From assembly GCF_937863835.1 (NCBI RefSeq), contig NZ_CALMHT010000004.1:1-39988 (forward strand): a stretch of DNA of 39,988 bases, read 5' to 3'. The DNA comes from an uncultured Prevotella sp. Its GTDB lineage: Bacteria; Bacteroidota; Bacteroidia; Bacteroidales; Bacteroidaceae. The notes beneath the pieces are model-generated. The model made no database searches. It saw only the letters and a list, made by a program, of their open reading frames with translations, and had not been told where the DNA came from. This document shows, piece by piece, positions 17,134 to 26,766 of the stretch (positions within the stretch are counted from its first letter, which is position 1; every line of letters starts with the position of its first letter). The position numbers and the translations under genes are program-made.

Positions 17134-19422
17134 ATGATATCTGGTATAGAATATATAAATAGTGCTATATCCGAAGTAGAGCAGCGTTCGTTGGCGAGTG
17201 CTCTCGAAATAATACGCGCTTTTCTTGAGATGAATCCGCAGTTGGCTACTATCGATTCTTATGATGAGATACGCAGCAGTTATCATTATATGCTCGACTA
17301 TATGCGTAAGGGCACGAAAGATCCTGAACGGGTTAAACTCTATAATCAGTTGCTCTATCGCACATTCAGTATGCTGATTGATCTGACGGTCGACTATAGT
17401 GTCGAAAAGTATTCTACATTTATCAACGCTTACAATAGTACGGCAGGTAAACAGGGTATATTGACGATAGCGGAAATACGTCACCAGTTGGAGGATTTCG
17501 TGTCGTCCATGGCTCTGACAGAACTGTTGTCGGAACAGGAAAAGGAAGAAAAACGTAATGCTCTTTTCGATTCCCATCAGCAATATATGAGTATCGTATT
17601 CAAGAGAATGTTGATTGCAAAACATTGGAGTGAAAGTGACTGTGAGGAAATGAAACAACTGTTGCTTTCGCCTACCATTGAGAGTACCGACCGTCAGTTG
17701 ATCGTCAGTGGACTGACGCTGAATGTCTTGCAGTTCTTTGATATAAACAAGTTTAAACTTCTTACTGATATATATACCGAATCGGACGATGAACAGATTC
17801 GTCAGCGTGCGCTGGTAGGGTGGGCGCTCACTTCACGGCCATCGGCGGATAAACTGTTTCCCTCACAACGGGTGTTGGTGTCAAAGATGGAGTCGGACTC
17901 CGGTATACGTTCAGAACTGCTGGAACTTCAGGAACAGTTGGTCTATTGTGATGAAACCGACCGCTATACCGATAAGATACAGAATGAGATTATGCCTGAT
18001 CTGTTGAAAAACAATAAGAATCTGAACATAACCCGTTTCGGTATAGAAGAGAAAGACGACCCGATGCAGGATATCATAGACCCCGGAGCATCAGACAGAG
18101 CAATGGAGAATGTGGAGAAGACGATGGATAAGATGTCGAACATGATGAAACAGGGATCGGATATCTATTTCGGTGGTTTCTCACAGATGAAACGCTATCC
18201 GTTCTTTTATGACATATCCAACTGGTTCTGTCCTTTTTATATCGAGCATCCCGGTCTGAAGGTACTGTCACAGGAATGCAGAGACAGCAATCTGCTCACA
18301 AAACTGATGGAGTCGGGACCTTTCTGTGATTCCGACAAATTCTCGTTTGCACTTACATTAGATAAGATATTTCATAGTATCCCCCCGCAGGTTAAGGAGA
18401 TGCTGGGCAGCGGTGACGCCTTTGGACCATCCTTTCCGGAAGAGGAAACAAAGAAACCGCTCTATATCCGCAGAATGTATCTACAGAATATATATCGGTT
18501 CTTCCGACTCTTTGACGGTTCACATGACTTTGCCGATGTGTTCGGTTTACGGAACCCGAAGGATAAGGCTGTAGATTATAGCAACAACATCTTCATGTTT
18601 CTTGCCAATCCCATCTTCAAACACCACGGTATCTCGGAAACAATCAATCAACTCACTACGTTTCTTATCAAGTACAAGAAACCTTTTGATGTGCAGAAAC
18701 TGATGACTTATGATGATACCGAACAACTGAAAAGGGAGGAGATATTGAGTATAAAAGAGAATTCTTCTGTCAAACGCAAGACGACCATCTATTATAAATA
18801 TCTGGGTATGCAGTATGCCAGTCAGAAGAAATGGAAAGAAGCGGCAGCTTGTTTCGACGAATATCTTCTCGGCCATCCTGACGACCACTCTCTTTTTGTT
18901 ACACAGATGCTCGGACCGGCCTTTATCAAAGGCGGGAATTATCGCAGGGCATATCCTATGTATCGCGATTTTTATAATGAAAATCCTGATAATATCTTTT
19001 ATGCAAAGAATTACTGTCTGTGTCTCAGTAATATGGATAAGTGTCAGGAGGCATTGGATATTCTGTATAAGTTGAATTACGAATTACCGAATGACATGAA
19101 CGTGATAAGGATGTTGGCTTGGAATACGATGGGCATTGGTCAACTGGATAAGTCGTCTCAGTATTATGCCTCTTTATTGTCTTCTGCCGGTGTTACCTAT
19201 CAGGATAAGATGTACGCCGGATACTGCCATTGGTCACAAGGTGACATCGCAAAGGCTGTGCAACTCTTTGATACGGTCAAGGACCCGGAAGACAAACAAA
19301 CAAAACCGTCGTCTAAATGGTTTAGAAATTATTTCACGCAAGATATGGGGATGCTGACGAAGAATGGCATCACTTATGCGGATATTGAACTTATGAGCGA
19401 CCTTGTAGCAGGCGGTATTTGA
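17134..19422 (+). CDS. Large TPR-repeat protein
   Basis: A 762-aa protein without signal peptide or membrane segments, presumably cytoplasmic. The first 540 residues are helical with no motif I recognise, including a Met-rich stretch around residues 325-350 (VEKTMDKMSNMMKQGSDIYF). From about 555 TPR-like helix pairs begin: YYKYLGMQYASQKKWKEAAA, then GNYRRAYPMYRDFYNENPDN, KCQEALDILYKLNYELPND and GQLDKSSQYYASLLSSAG. Such arrays bind other proteins, and the partner is unknown. The tight linkage to the lipoprotein suggests a shared task. Its last 32 bp overlap the end of the convergent acyltransferase gene. Confidence 0.7.
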   Translation: MISGIEYINSAISEVEQRSLASALEIIRAFLEMNPQLATIDSYDEIRSSYHYMLDYMRKGTKDPERVKLYNQLLYRTFSMLIDLTVDYSVEKYSTFINAYNSTAGKQGILTIAEIRHQLEDFVSSMALTELLSEQEKEEKRNALFDSHQQYMSIVFKRMLIAKHWSESDCEEMKQLLLSPTIESTDRQLIVSGLTLNVLQFFDINKFKLLTDIYTESDDEQIRQRALVGWALTSRPSADKLFPSQRVLVSKMESDSGIRSELLELQEQLVYCDETDRYTDKIQNEIMPDLLKNNKNLNITRFGIEEKDDPMQDIIDPGASDRAMENVEKTMDKMSNMMKQGSDIYFGGFSQMKRYPFFYDISNWFCPFYIEHPGLKVLSQECRDSNLLTKLMESGPFCDSDKFSFALTLDKIFHSIPPQVKEMLGSGDAFGPSFPEEETKKPLYIRRMYLQNIYRFFRLFDGSHDFADVFGLRNPKDKAVDYSNNIFMFLANPIFKHHGISETINQLTTFLIKYKKPFDVQKLMTYDDTEQLKREEILSIKENSSVKRKTTIYYKYLGMQYASQKKWKEAAACFDEYLLGHPDDHSLFVTQMLGPAFIKGGNYRRAYPMYRDFYNENPDNIFYAKNYCLCLSNMDKCQEALDILYKLNYELPNDMNVIRMLAWNTMGIGQLDKSSQYYASLLSSAGVTYQDKMYAGYCHWSQGDIAKAVQLFDTVKDPEDKQTKPSSKWFRNYFTQDMGMLTKNGITYADIELMSDLVAGGI

Positions 19423-20497
19423 TTTTCTTGTAGTAGTAATTCCATGTAAGTGGCACTCCCACACCGACTATGGCGTATAACACCCAGAACAAGTCTTCAT
19501 TGGCATGTTCGTGTATCACCATGTGACAGCCTATCTGTAAATAATCAAGGTTGTAGTACCAAATCTTAATCAGACTCACCAACTTGAATGATATGATATG
19601 GAATACGAAGATACAAAGTGTATTGTCTCCGCAGTATACCATAAAGCGTTTCAGCCAGTTGTCGTATCGATCAATGAATGTACTGATATTGTAAACCATC
19701 AGGAAACCGATGATGGCTGGTATAGGCAACTTCAGGAATTTATCATAAGTGGATTTCCAGTCCATACTGGATGAGGCATATATGGAAAATAGCAGGACGA
19801 TGATAAAATAGATTGATGTCAACCACCATGTCTGTTTCAACCGTTCATGATATTGTTTGAAGATAAATCCGACACCGAAGAAGAAACATCCCATGATATC
19901 TCGATATCCTCCCTGTACAAGGGTTATGATATTCAGTCCTTCGTAAGTTTTCCAACCGGCTATCAGTAAGATAAAGATACAGATAGCAAAAGGGATGTAT
20001 TTTGTATTCCAGTTGCGCTTCACGGTAATATGATTGAACACCTTATATAATACAAGGTACAACAGACTGGCTACAAGCAGACCTCTGAAGAACCAGAAAG
20101 CTCCTGCCAGAAACACGTCATATCCTCCCATGCAAGTCAGTATGTTCCAGAAGTTTTGTTCAATCTGATGCCATGAGAAAGGGTGGGTTACACCTCCGCT
20201 CCAGTTACCAAATTTCTCATTCAGAATACCGAATTTGAACATGAGGTTGTGGATGATCAGAAAGAATATAGACCATTTGACAAAAGGGAAATACAGTCCG
20301 CGTATGCGTTTTTTGATGAAGGTGGATTCGTCGTTCAGATATTTCAGAGAAAAGAAATAACCGGCTGTAATAAAGAATATAGGCATGTGAAATTCATACA
20401 GGAATGCCTGTAATCCTCCGGGACAGTCGGCATGTCCTATCACCATCAGTATGATAGCGAAAGCCTTGCAGATAGAAATGATTGTATTCCTTTTCAT
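19391..20497 (-). CDS. Membrane acyltransferase, acyltransferase_3 (OafA-like) family
   Basis: A 368-aa integral membrane protein with about ten hydrophobic segments. The N-terminus SICKAFAIILMVIGHADCPG carries the family's early His. FHMPIFFITAGYFFSLKYL is the hallmark second helix. Family members acetylate or acylate sugars of surface polysaccharides, LPS or peptidoglycan at the inner membrane; substrate and acyl donor are not evident. It is the last gene of the kdsA operon, starting 9 nt after the phospholipase-D-like gene, so a lipid A, core or surface-glycan substrate is plausible. The 3' end overlaps the convergent TPR gene by 32 bp. Confidence 0.85.
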   Translation of the reverse strand: MKRNTIISICKAFAIILMVIGHADCPGGLQAFLYEFHMPIFFITAGYFFSLKYLNDESTFIKKRIRGLYFPFVKWSIFFLIIHNLMFKFGILNEKFGNWSGGVTHPFSWHQIEQNFWNILTCMGGYDVFLAGAFWFFRGLLVASLLYLVLYKVFNHITVKRNWNTKYIPFAICIFILLIAGWKTYEGLNIITLVQGGYRDIMGCFFFGVGFIFKQYHERLKQTWWLTSIYFIIVLLFSIYASSSMDWKSTYDKFLKLPIPAIIGFLMVYNISTFIDRYDNWLKRFMVYCGDNTLCIFVFHIISFKLVSLIKIWYYNLDYLQIGCHMVIHEHANEDLFWVLYAIVGVGVPLTWNYYYKKIKYRLLQGRS

Positions 20498-20506
20498 AAG
20501 TGTTGT

Positions 20507-21769
20507 TTATAATACGGGTGAAAGTAAATGGGCAAACCATCCCACGAATTTCTTCCATGGTGAACGGAACAGGTCCCAACTATCCTGCGTCAGTTTAAAA
20601 CTGTATGGCTTGTCGTGATCGAACATATCCGATAGTTCTTTCGTCGTACAGGGGTCAACGATGACTGCATTCTCTTCATAGTCGAAATTTAGACTCCGGG
20701 AGTTGAGGTTGGCACTGCCTACGGTACAGAATTTGCCGTCGACCATAATCACCTTGGTATGGTGAAAACCGCCTTTGTATATCCATACGTCCACACCATG
20801 CTTCATCAGTCTGTGTACGTTGTAGAACACACAGTCAGGCGTCAGTGGGATGTCGCTATGGGCTGAAACCATTATTTCAACTTTCACACCCCTTTTGACA
20901 GCATTGCGCAGAGCCTTTTTCAGAGTGTAGTTGAGTGTGAGATAAGGATTGATGAGTTTGATACTGTCCTTGGCATCATTGATTGCGTCTGTATAGAATT
21001 TGCGTATGATATCATTGCTTGTATGCGGCTCTCTGTTGATGATGCCCACCATCTTATGCCCGGCAGACAGACAAGTATCCGATTTCAAGGCTTTGAAGTA
21101 GCCGCCATTATTGTATCCTCTATAATATTTTGCACCATGTATGTCCTGTCCTGTCGTCTTTTTCCATATTCTCAGGAATATCTGCTGCAGTTCGTTAACC
21201 GCCGATCCGTCAATACGGCAGTGCATATCACGCCATTTACCCACTACATTTGTACCTTTGATATAATAGTCGGCTACATTCATTCCACCTGTATAAGCAA
21301 TCTTTCCGTCGATGACCACGATCTTGCGGTGGTCTCTTGTCCATACATGATTAACCCAAGGGAATCTGATTGGGTCGAATTCATAGATTTCTATCCCCTC
21401 GTCGCGTAATTTTTGAAGATGTTTCTTCCGTAACGGTTTGTTATTCGAGTCGTTCCCGAAACCATCGAAAAGGGCTCTGACTTCTACACCCTCTTTATGC
21501 TTCTGTGCCAGCAGTTCAAACAGTCGGCTGGCTATGGAGTCGTTACGGAAATTGAAATATTCGAGATGTATCGAACTCTTTGCATCTCTGATAGCCTGAA
21601 ACAGATCATCGAATTTCTCATGACCGTTCATCAGTAGTGTAACGCTGTTATCATCAGAAAATTTTATCCCATACTCACGCAGTTGTCCCACAATAAGGGA
21701 GTCGCTCGTCTGGGCGTTAGTCTTGGATACTGCTATCAGCAGCAACAATAATACGATTCTGAATTTCAT
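20507..21769 (-). CDS. Exported phospholipase D-like / cardiolipin synthase-type protein
   Basis: 420 aa with two complete HKD motifs: H147-K149-D154 in DHRKIVVIDG followed by GGMN, and H337-K339-D344 in HHTKVIMVDG followed by GSANLNSRS. The spacing and the duplicated fold fit bacterial cardiolipin synthase (two phosphatidylglycerol molecules to cardiolipin) or a phospholipase D. The N-terminus is unusual for a cardiolipin synthase: instead of two membrane helices there is a typical signal peptide ending near residue 19 (SKTNAQ), so the catalytic domain is likely periplasmic. The amphipathic C-terminus (KKFVGWFAHLL) may touch membrane. It overlaps the regulator gene by 4 nt. Confidence 0.85.
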   Translation of the reverse strand: MKFRIVLLLLLIAVSKTNAQTSDSLIVGQLREYGIKFSDDNSVTLLMNGHEKFDDLFQAIRDAKSSIHLEYFNFRNDSIASRLFELLAQKHKEGVEVRALFDGFGNDSNNKPLRKKHLQKLRDEGIEIYEFDPIRFPWVNHVWTRDHRKIVVIDGKIAYTGGMNVADYYIKGTNVVGKWRDMHCRIDGSAVNELQQIFLRIWKKTTGQDIHGAKYYRGYNNGGYFKALKSDTCLSAGHKMVGIINREPHTSNDIIRKFYTDAINDAKDSIKLINPYLTLNYTLKKALRNAVKRGVKVEIMVSAHSDIPLTPDCVFYNVHRLMKHGVDVWIYKGGFHHTKVIMVDGKFCTVGSANLNSRSLNFDYEENAVIVDPCTTKELSDMFDHDKPYSFKLTQDSWDLFRSPWKKFVGWFAHLLSPVL

Positions 21770-24700
21770 CTTTTCTTTGTCCGGTTGTTCATCCTATACT
21801 CTAATGGGGTGATGCCGAATTTTTCTTTAAATACATGAATAAAGTTTTCCGATGTAAGGAATCCTGTATTTTGAGCTATCTCGTTCATATTGATAGTCGT
21901 GCGTACCAATAGTTCACAGGCGTGTTTGAGTCTCAGGTTCCTTATCAGTTCTGCAGGTGTCTTGTGAGTGATATTGGTTATTTTGTGGAAGAAAGGCACA
22001 CGTCCCATACCCATTGCTGCAGCCATCTCTTCCATATTCAGTTGTCCGCGACTCATATTCTGCATCACGTACTGCTCTATATTTCTCATCAGTTGCTGGT
22101 CGGTGGCACTTGCCATCGAATAATTACTATCCAGTTCGGCATTGATATTATTCATATCGCCGCTGTCTGTTGTGGCTAGCATGTCGTCATTCTGCTCTTC
22201 TTCCTCATCCTCATTGCCGTCTGCCTCAATATTGTTTTCGAAGGCGGCCTGTATAGCCTCCTGGTATCTGTTTTCGTGAGATTCATCATCTGCGTCATTA
22301 TTGAACAGACTACCGCCGATATTGAATGGCGAATATGTTTCCGGTTCTTCTTCTTTTTCGTCTGCAGGTCTTCTGACGATTCTTTCTGTATTCTTTTTCT
22401 TTGGTTTGGGAACAGGAGTATTTGTCTGGTCAGTTTTGGTGAATGGGAACGGATTGGCTTCTGCCGTCTTCTTCTCCTCACTGTTTTCACTTTCCTTACC
22501 ATCGTTACCATCTATATCGTCATAGTTGATTGAGGCTCTTGTCATACTGGAGTTCTGCCATTCCAGGAACTTCTCATCACCACTGATACTATCGTTTTCT
22601 ATCAGATTATTTATGTCAATGTCGCCGATACCAAGGATGCGGTTAAACCTGATGATAGCCTCCTGGATATTAAACGGTTTTGCCAGATAGTCGTCGGCAG
22701 AAAGGGTGATGTTCATCTTTTTGATATCTGCAGGTGCCAGTACCATGTCGGTCATCAGGACAAACTTGGTGTTCTGTGTCCTCATGTTCATTTTCAGTTT
22801 GTTGCACAGATCGCTGCCCGTCATTCCTTCCATATTCTGTTTACAGATGACGAGATCCACTTTCAGATCCTCAAGATCGCTTGCCGCCTTGTTGATATCA
22901 TTGTATGTCTGGAATGTATAGAAGTCGTTAAGTCTTGCCGACATAAATCTGAGGAACTCCTCGTTATCATCAATCATGATGACAAGGAATCTCAGAGTAG
23001 GCAATTCTTTCTTTTGCGGTTTGATCTCGTATGTCAGTTCATCCTGATTATCATTCCCAGGCAGAGCTATCTGTCCGTCATTACCCATTTCCAGTTTATC
23101 ATAAGCCCTGTTTTTAGCTTTCTCCTTCGGGTCGTCGAGAGATATCTGCATTTCCGAAATCCTCGTTATCAGTTGAAGCACTTGCGAGTGCAGGGAATTC
23201 AGTTTTTCTCTTCCCTCTATGGTCGTTTCCTGTTCGGCCAGATCACCGATAATGGATGTCATACGCGCCATCGGTTGCCGCAGTTCATCACTGGCATCCT
23301 TTATCTCGTCCCTTTGCAGCATCAGTTCATGGATAACGGCCTTTTTCCTCATCCACATATCACTAAACTTCTTAAGACCGAATTTCCATACGAAGAAGAC
23401 GAGGACACCTATGATGACATAGCAAAGAATCATCCACCATGACATCCACCAAGGACGGTCGATGATGATCTTCAGCGTGCGTTCCTGGTTGCTTACACTG
23501 CCGTCAGCACTTACAGCTTTGACATGCAGGGTATAGGTACCACTGCCCAGATCGGTGAATGTGACACCATGTTTCAGAGCATCGCCATTATGCCAACCGT
23601 CATCGAGTCCTTCCATCCAATAGATAAACTGCAGACGTTCGCTCTGATTATAGTTGCCTGCTGCGAATTTGATAGTGAAAGTATTCTCGCCATTCTCCAG
23701 TTCTATCTTATTACATTCGTTGAGAGCCTGGTTGAGCGGGACACGCCCTTGATATTCATGCCCTGTTTCCACCTCCTCTTCTCCGATAAACAGTTGGGTG
23801 AGCATCACCTTCGGCAGTCCGCCCTTGGTCATCTCATTACCAGGCATTACCCAGTTGACACCATAGATGCCACCCAGCACCACTTCACCGTTTGTCCTCG
23901 TTATCAGAGCCCCGTTGTTGAACTCGTTACTCTGCAGTCCATCCGATGTGTCGTAATTGTACAGGCCATAGTTGAACGATTCTATCGCACTGTTTCTCTC
24001 CACAACGATACGACTGGCACCGTTACTTGTCGTAACCCAGATGTTTTTGTTTTTGTCCTCAGTAATACCACAGATTGAGTTATTGCATAAACCCTTGTTC
24101 TCGGTTATATATTTCAGACTATCCGTCTCCTCATTGAAAATATTGATACCTTCACGTGTTCCTATCCAGAAGAGTCCTCTACTGTCTTCGAAAACCTGTG
24201 TGATATAATTGTTTGTGAATGTTTTGAGGTTCGTACTGTTACCGGTATAGTATGTCATCTCATTGTTCGAAAGCCGCATCACCAGTAGACCGTCAGCTGT
24301 ACCTACCAGCAGTCGGTTGTCTTTCGTATAAAACAGCGATGTGATGTTGTTCGTCATCAGTTTACCGTTCTCCTTGGTATAGGTGGAGAAAGTGTTCATA
24401 TTAGGATTGAACACCTGTAGTCCGCCTGCCGTAGCTATCCACAGATTACCGCTTCGGTCGGTCTGCAAATCATTGATATGGTCGTCTATTACGGTCCTGG
24501 AACTGTCGTTGATGACAGAGTAGATATGCGCCTGTCCGTTCTTGATGCGTGTCAGACCGTTCTGCATGGACCCCACCCACATACTGCCGTCCTTCGTATA
24601 CGCCATCGCTGTAACTTTCTTGCTGGCTATAGGTCCGTTGTAGCCTAACACACCATCATCCTCCGTGCCGTACCATATCTTGCCTGCACCATCTTCGCAC

Positions 24701-25788
24701 ATGGCCGATACGTCACCGATAGCGTTGCCGTCAAACTTATATATATTCTTTCCCCAGTAAGCTACACCGTATTTCTGCGTGCCTACCCATAGCAGGTTGG
24801 TGTCATCCACATAGACACTCTGTATCTTTACGCTCCCCGCTATCTTGGCATTGGTGTTCATACTCTCAGGTTCCACGTTTTCCACCTCATAAGAGTACAC
24901 GTTCATCTTCAGCAATCCGTCGCGGTCGGTGGCAATCCAAAGGTTCCCATTCTTATCTTCGCTCATGCCGTTGACCGATTTGTCCGTGCCCAGTCCCAAG
25001 AATCCCAGTCGGCTGCCTATCTCGGTATCCCATTTACTGATATTCTTGTTGTACAGGAGTAGTGTACCTGAACCATAAAGCCATATATTATCGCGTGAGT
25101 CGCAGAACACTTTCAGATATTTGTTCGGTTTCATCCCTCTGTCTGCCAACGTCTGATTAGACCATAACGTATGTTGCTGATGCATCACATCGCAACAAAC
25201 GATTCTGCCGTTATCATAAGCCAGTATGGTACCCTCCTGTGATTCGCACATCGCCACGATGTTACCCTGCGGTATACCCGTCGAGTTGTCCGTGTAACCG
25301 AAATTATAGAGCAACTGCTGTTGCATATTATAGCAGTCTACCCCTTTGTTGGGGGTGTAAGCCCAGAGGTTCTTGTGTTTGTCGATAAATACCAATGTCG
25401 GGGTAGTGTTGATGCCCATTTTGGCAAAGGCCGCCTTCGTATCCCTTTCGAATGATTCCGACTGTGGATGATAGATGCAATATCCTGTGGATGTCTCCAC
25501 CCACAGTTCACCATCCATACCTTCCTGTATACTATTGATATAACTGTCGGGCAATGACGAACCATCCTGGGGGTCGCACTGGAAATTCTTAAAAGTATAT
25601 CCGTCGTATCTATATAGTCCGGCAGGTGTGCCGAACCACATATATCCGCGCGAATCCTTCCTGATGCAGTTTACCTGACTGCAAGTCAGTCCTTTTGTCG
25701 TGTCTAGAGTCTTGAAAAGATACACCGCTCCCACTGATACTGTCATCAGTATCAAAACTAGCATTGTTATGATTTTGAATCTTTTCAT
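21766..25788 (-). CDS. Propeller-sensor / AraC regulator with degenerate two-component core
   Basis: A 1340-aa membrane protein built like Bacteroidota hybrid two-component regulators. An N-terminal signal anchor (7-24) and two-component propeller repeats (about 28-650, e.g. DSRGYMWFGTPAGLYRYDGY) come first. A Y_Y_Y domain (about 690-778) and a membrane helix (about 781-803) follow. Then the pattern breaks. The H-box position reads SDELRQP with Asp834 in place of the phosphoacceptor His. No ATPase domain follows. The receiver-like domain (about 930-1050) keeps Asp940/Asp941, Thr1013 and Lys1037 but has Lys983 where the phosphorylated Asp should be. An acidic, low-complexity linker (about 1085-1225) leads to an intact AraC HTH (about 1232-1335). 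It may signal by conformation rather than phosphotransfer. Ligand unknown. It sits 15 nt after kdsD. Confidence 0.85.
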   Translation of the reverse strand: MKRFKIITMLVLILMTVSVGAVYLFKTLDTTKGLTCSQVNCIRKDSRGYMWFGTPAGLYRYDGYTFKNFQCDPQDGSSLPDSYINSIQEGMDGELWVETSTGYCIYHPQSESFERDTKAAFAKMGINTTPTLVFIDKHKNLWAYTPNKGVDCYNMQQQLLYNFGYTDNSTGIPQGNIVAMCESQEGTILAYDNGRIVCCDVMHQQHTLWSNQTLADRGMKPNKYLKVFCDSRDNIWLYGSGTLLLYNKNISKWDTEIGSRLGFLGLGTDKSVNGMSEDKNGNLWIATDRDGLLKMNVYSYEVENVEPESMNTNAKIAGSVKIQSVYVDDTNLLWVGTQKYGVAYWGKNIYKFDGNAIGDVSAMCEDGAGKIWYGTEDDGVLGYNGPIASKKVTAMAYTKDGSMWVGSMQNGLTRIKNGQAHIYSVINDSSRTVIDDHINDLQTDRSGNLWIATAGGLQVFNPNMNTFSTYTKENGKLMTNNITSLFYTKDNRLLVGTADGLLVMRLSNNEMTYYTGNSTNLKTFTNNYITQVFEDSRGLFWIGTREGINIFNEETDSLKYITENKGLCNNSICGITEDKNKNIWVTTSNGASRIVVERNSAIESFNYGLYNYDTSDGLQSNEFNNGALITRTNGEVVLGGIYGVNWVMPGNEMTKGGLPKVMLTQLFIGEEEVETGHEYQGRVPLNQALNECNKIELENGENTFTIKFAAGNYNQSERLQFIYWMEGLDDGWHNGDALKHGVTFTDLGSGTYTLHVKAVSADGSVSNQERTLKIIIDRPWWMSWWMILCYVIIGVLVFFVWKFGLKKFSDMWMRKKAVIHELMLQRDEIKDASDELRQPMARMTSIIGDLAEQETTIEGREKLNSLHSQVLQLITRISEMQISLDDPKEKAKNRAYDKLEMGNDGQIALPGNDNQDELTYEIKPQKKELPTLRFLVIMIDDNEEFLRFMSARLNDFYTFQTYNDINKAASDLEDLKVDLVICKQNMEGMTGSDLCNKLKMNMRTQNTKFVLMTDMVLAPADIKKMNITLSADDYLAKPFNIQEAIIRFNRILGIGDIDINNLIENDSISGDEKFLEWQNSSMTRASINYDDIDGNDGKESENSEEKKTAEANPFPFTKTDQTNTPVPKPKKKNTERIVRRPADEKEEEPETYSPFNIGGSLFNNDADDESHENRYQEAIQAAFENNIEADGNEDEEEEQNDDMLATTDSGDMNNINAELDSNYSMASATDQQLMRNIEQYVMQNMSRGQLNMEEMAAAMGMGRVPFFHKITNITHKTPAELIRNLRLKHACELLVRTTINMNEIAQNTGFLTSENFIHVFKEKFGITPLEYRMNNRTKKR

Positions 25789-25803
25789 CGTCTTTCTTTT
25801 AAA

Positions 25804-26766
25804 TTAGATCATACAATTATAATGGTCTACCACACCCAACAGATGTTTCTCTCTGTCTACCACCAATACGGAATGTATCTTATATTCGTTCATGATTTTC
25901 TGTATCTCGGATATCTTGGTTTCCGGTGCCACCATCTTCGGACTCTTGGTCATAATATCCGCCACGGTCCTGTCGAAGAAAGCTTTCTGGTTGTTCTCCA
26001 TCGCCCTTCGTATATCACCATCCGTAATCAGTCCCTCGATGACACCGTCTCTTACGGCGATACCCAGACCCAGTTTACCTTTGCTGACCAGTATGATAGC
26101 CTCTCCCAGTTTCATTTCAGCCGGCATCGTAGGCATATCCTCCGTCCTCATCACATCCTGTGCCGTCGTGAGCAGACGCTTTCCAAGTTCACCACCCGGA
26201 TGGAACTGTGCAAAATCGTTCGGTTTGAAATTCCTTACTTCCATGAGTGCCACAGCCAGTGCGTCACCCATAGCCAGTGCTGCGGTGGTACTGCTCGTCG
26301 GGGCAAGATTCAGCGGACAAGCTTCCTTCTTCACACTCACGTTCAGATGCACATCCGAATATTTCGCCAAGAGGGATGTAGGGTTACCGCTCATACCGAT
26401 GATCGGGATTCTCTTATGCAGCACCATCGGGATGAATCTCAACAGTTCGTCTGTCTGTCCCGAATTACTGATTGCCAGTACCACATCATCCTTTGTCATC
26501 ACGCCGAGATCGCCATGATATACGTCCAGAGGATTGATGAAAAATGAAGGTGTGCCGGTACTGGACAATGTCGCTGCAATCTTGGCACCTACATGTCCAC
26601 TTTTCCCCACACCCGTTACGATCACCTTGCCGTGGCACTTGAAAATCATGTCCACAGCCTTGTCAAAGTTTTCATCCATCAGTGGTATCAGATCCAGCAG
26701 AGCTTCCGCTTCGTCTTTGATACACTGTATACCATATTCCCTTACGGTTTTCTTATTATCGGTCAT
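25804..26766 (-). CDS. kdsD: D-arabinose 5-phosphate isomerase
   Basis: Converts D-ribulose 5-phosphate to D-arabinose 5-phosphate, the first step of Kdo synthesis. 320 aa, family length. The N-terminal SIS domain (about 35-180) has VIVTGVGKSGHVGAKIAATLS and AISNSGQTDELLRFIP. Two CBS domains fill the C-terminal third (MRTEDMPTMPAEMKLGEAI and MTKSPKMVAPETKISEIQ). It overlaps kdsA by 4 nt, so its product and that of the next enzyme are made from one message. The kdsA linkage argues for KdsD rather than the GutQ paralogue. The CBS domains may sense nucleotides. Confidence 0.93.
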   Translation of the reverse strand: MTDNKKTVREYGIQCIKDEAEALLDLIPLMDENFDKAVDMIFKCHGKVIVTGVGKSGHVGAKIAATLSSTGTPSFFINPLDVYHGDLGVMTKDDVVLAISNSGQTDELLRFIPMVLHKRIPIIGMSGNPTSLLAKYSDVHLNVSVKKEACPLNLAPTSSTTAALAMGDALAVALMEVRNFKPNDFAQFHPGGELGKRLLTTAQDVMRTEDMPTMPAEMKLGEAIILVSKGKLGLGIAVRDGVIEGLITDGDIRRAMENNQKAFFDRTVADIMTKSPKMVAPETKISEIQKIMNEYKIHSVLVVDREKHLLGVVDHYNCMI

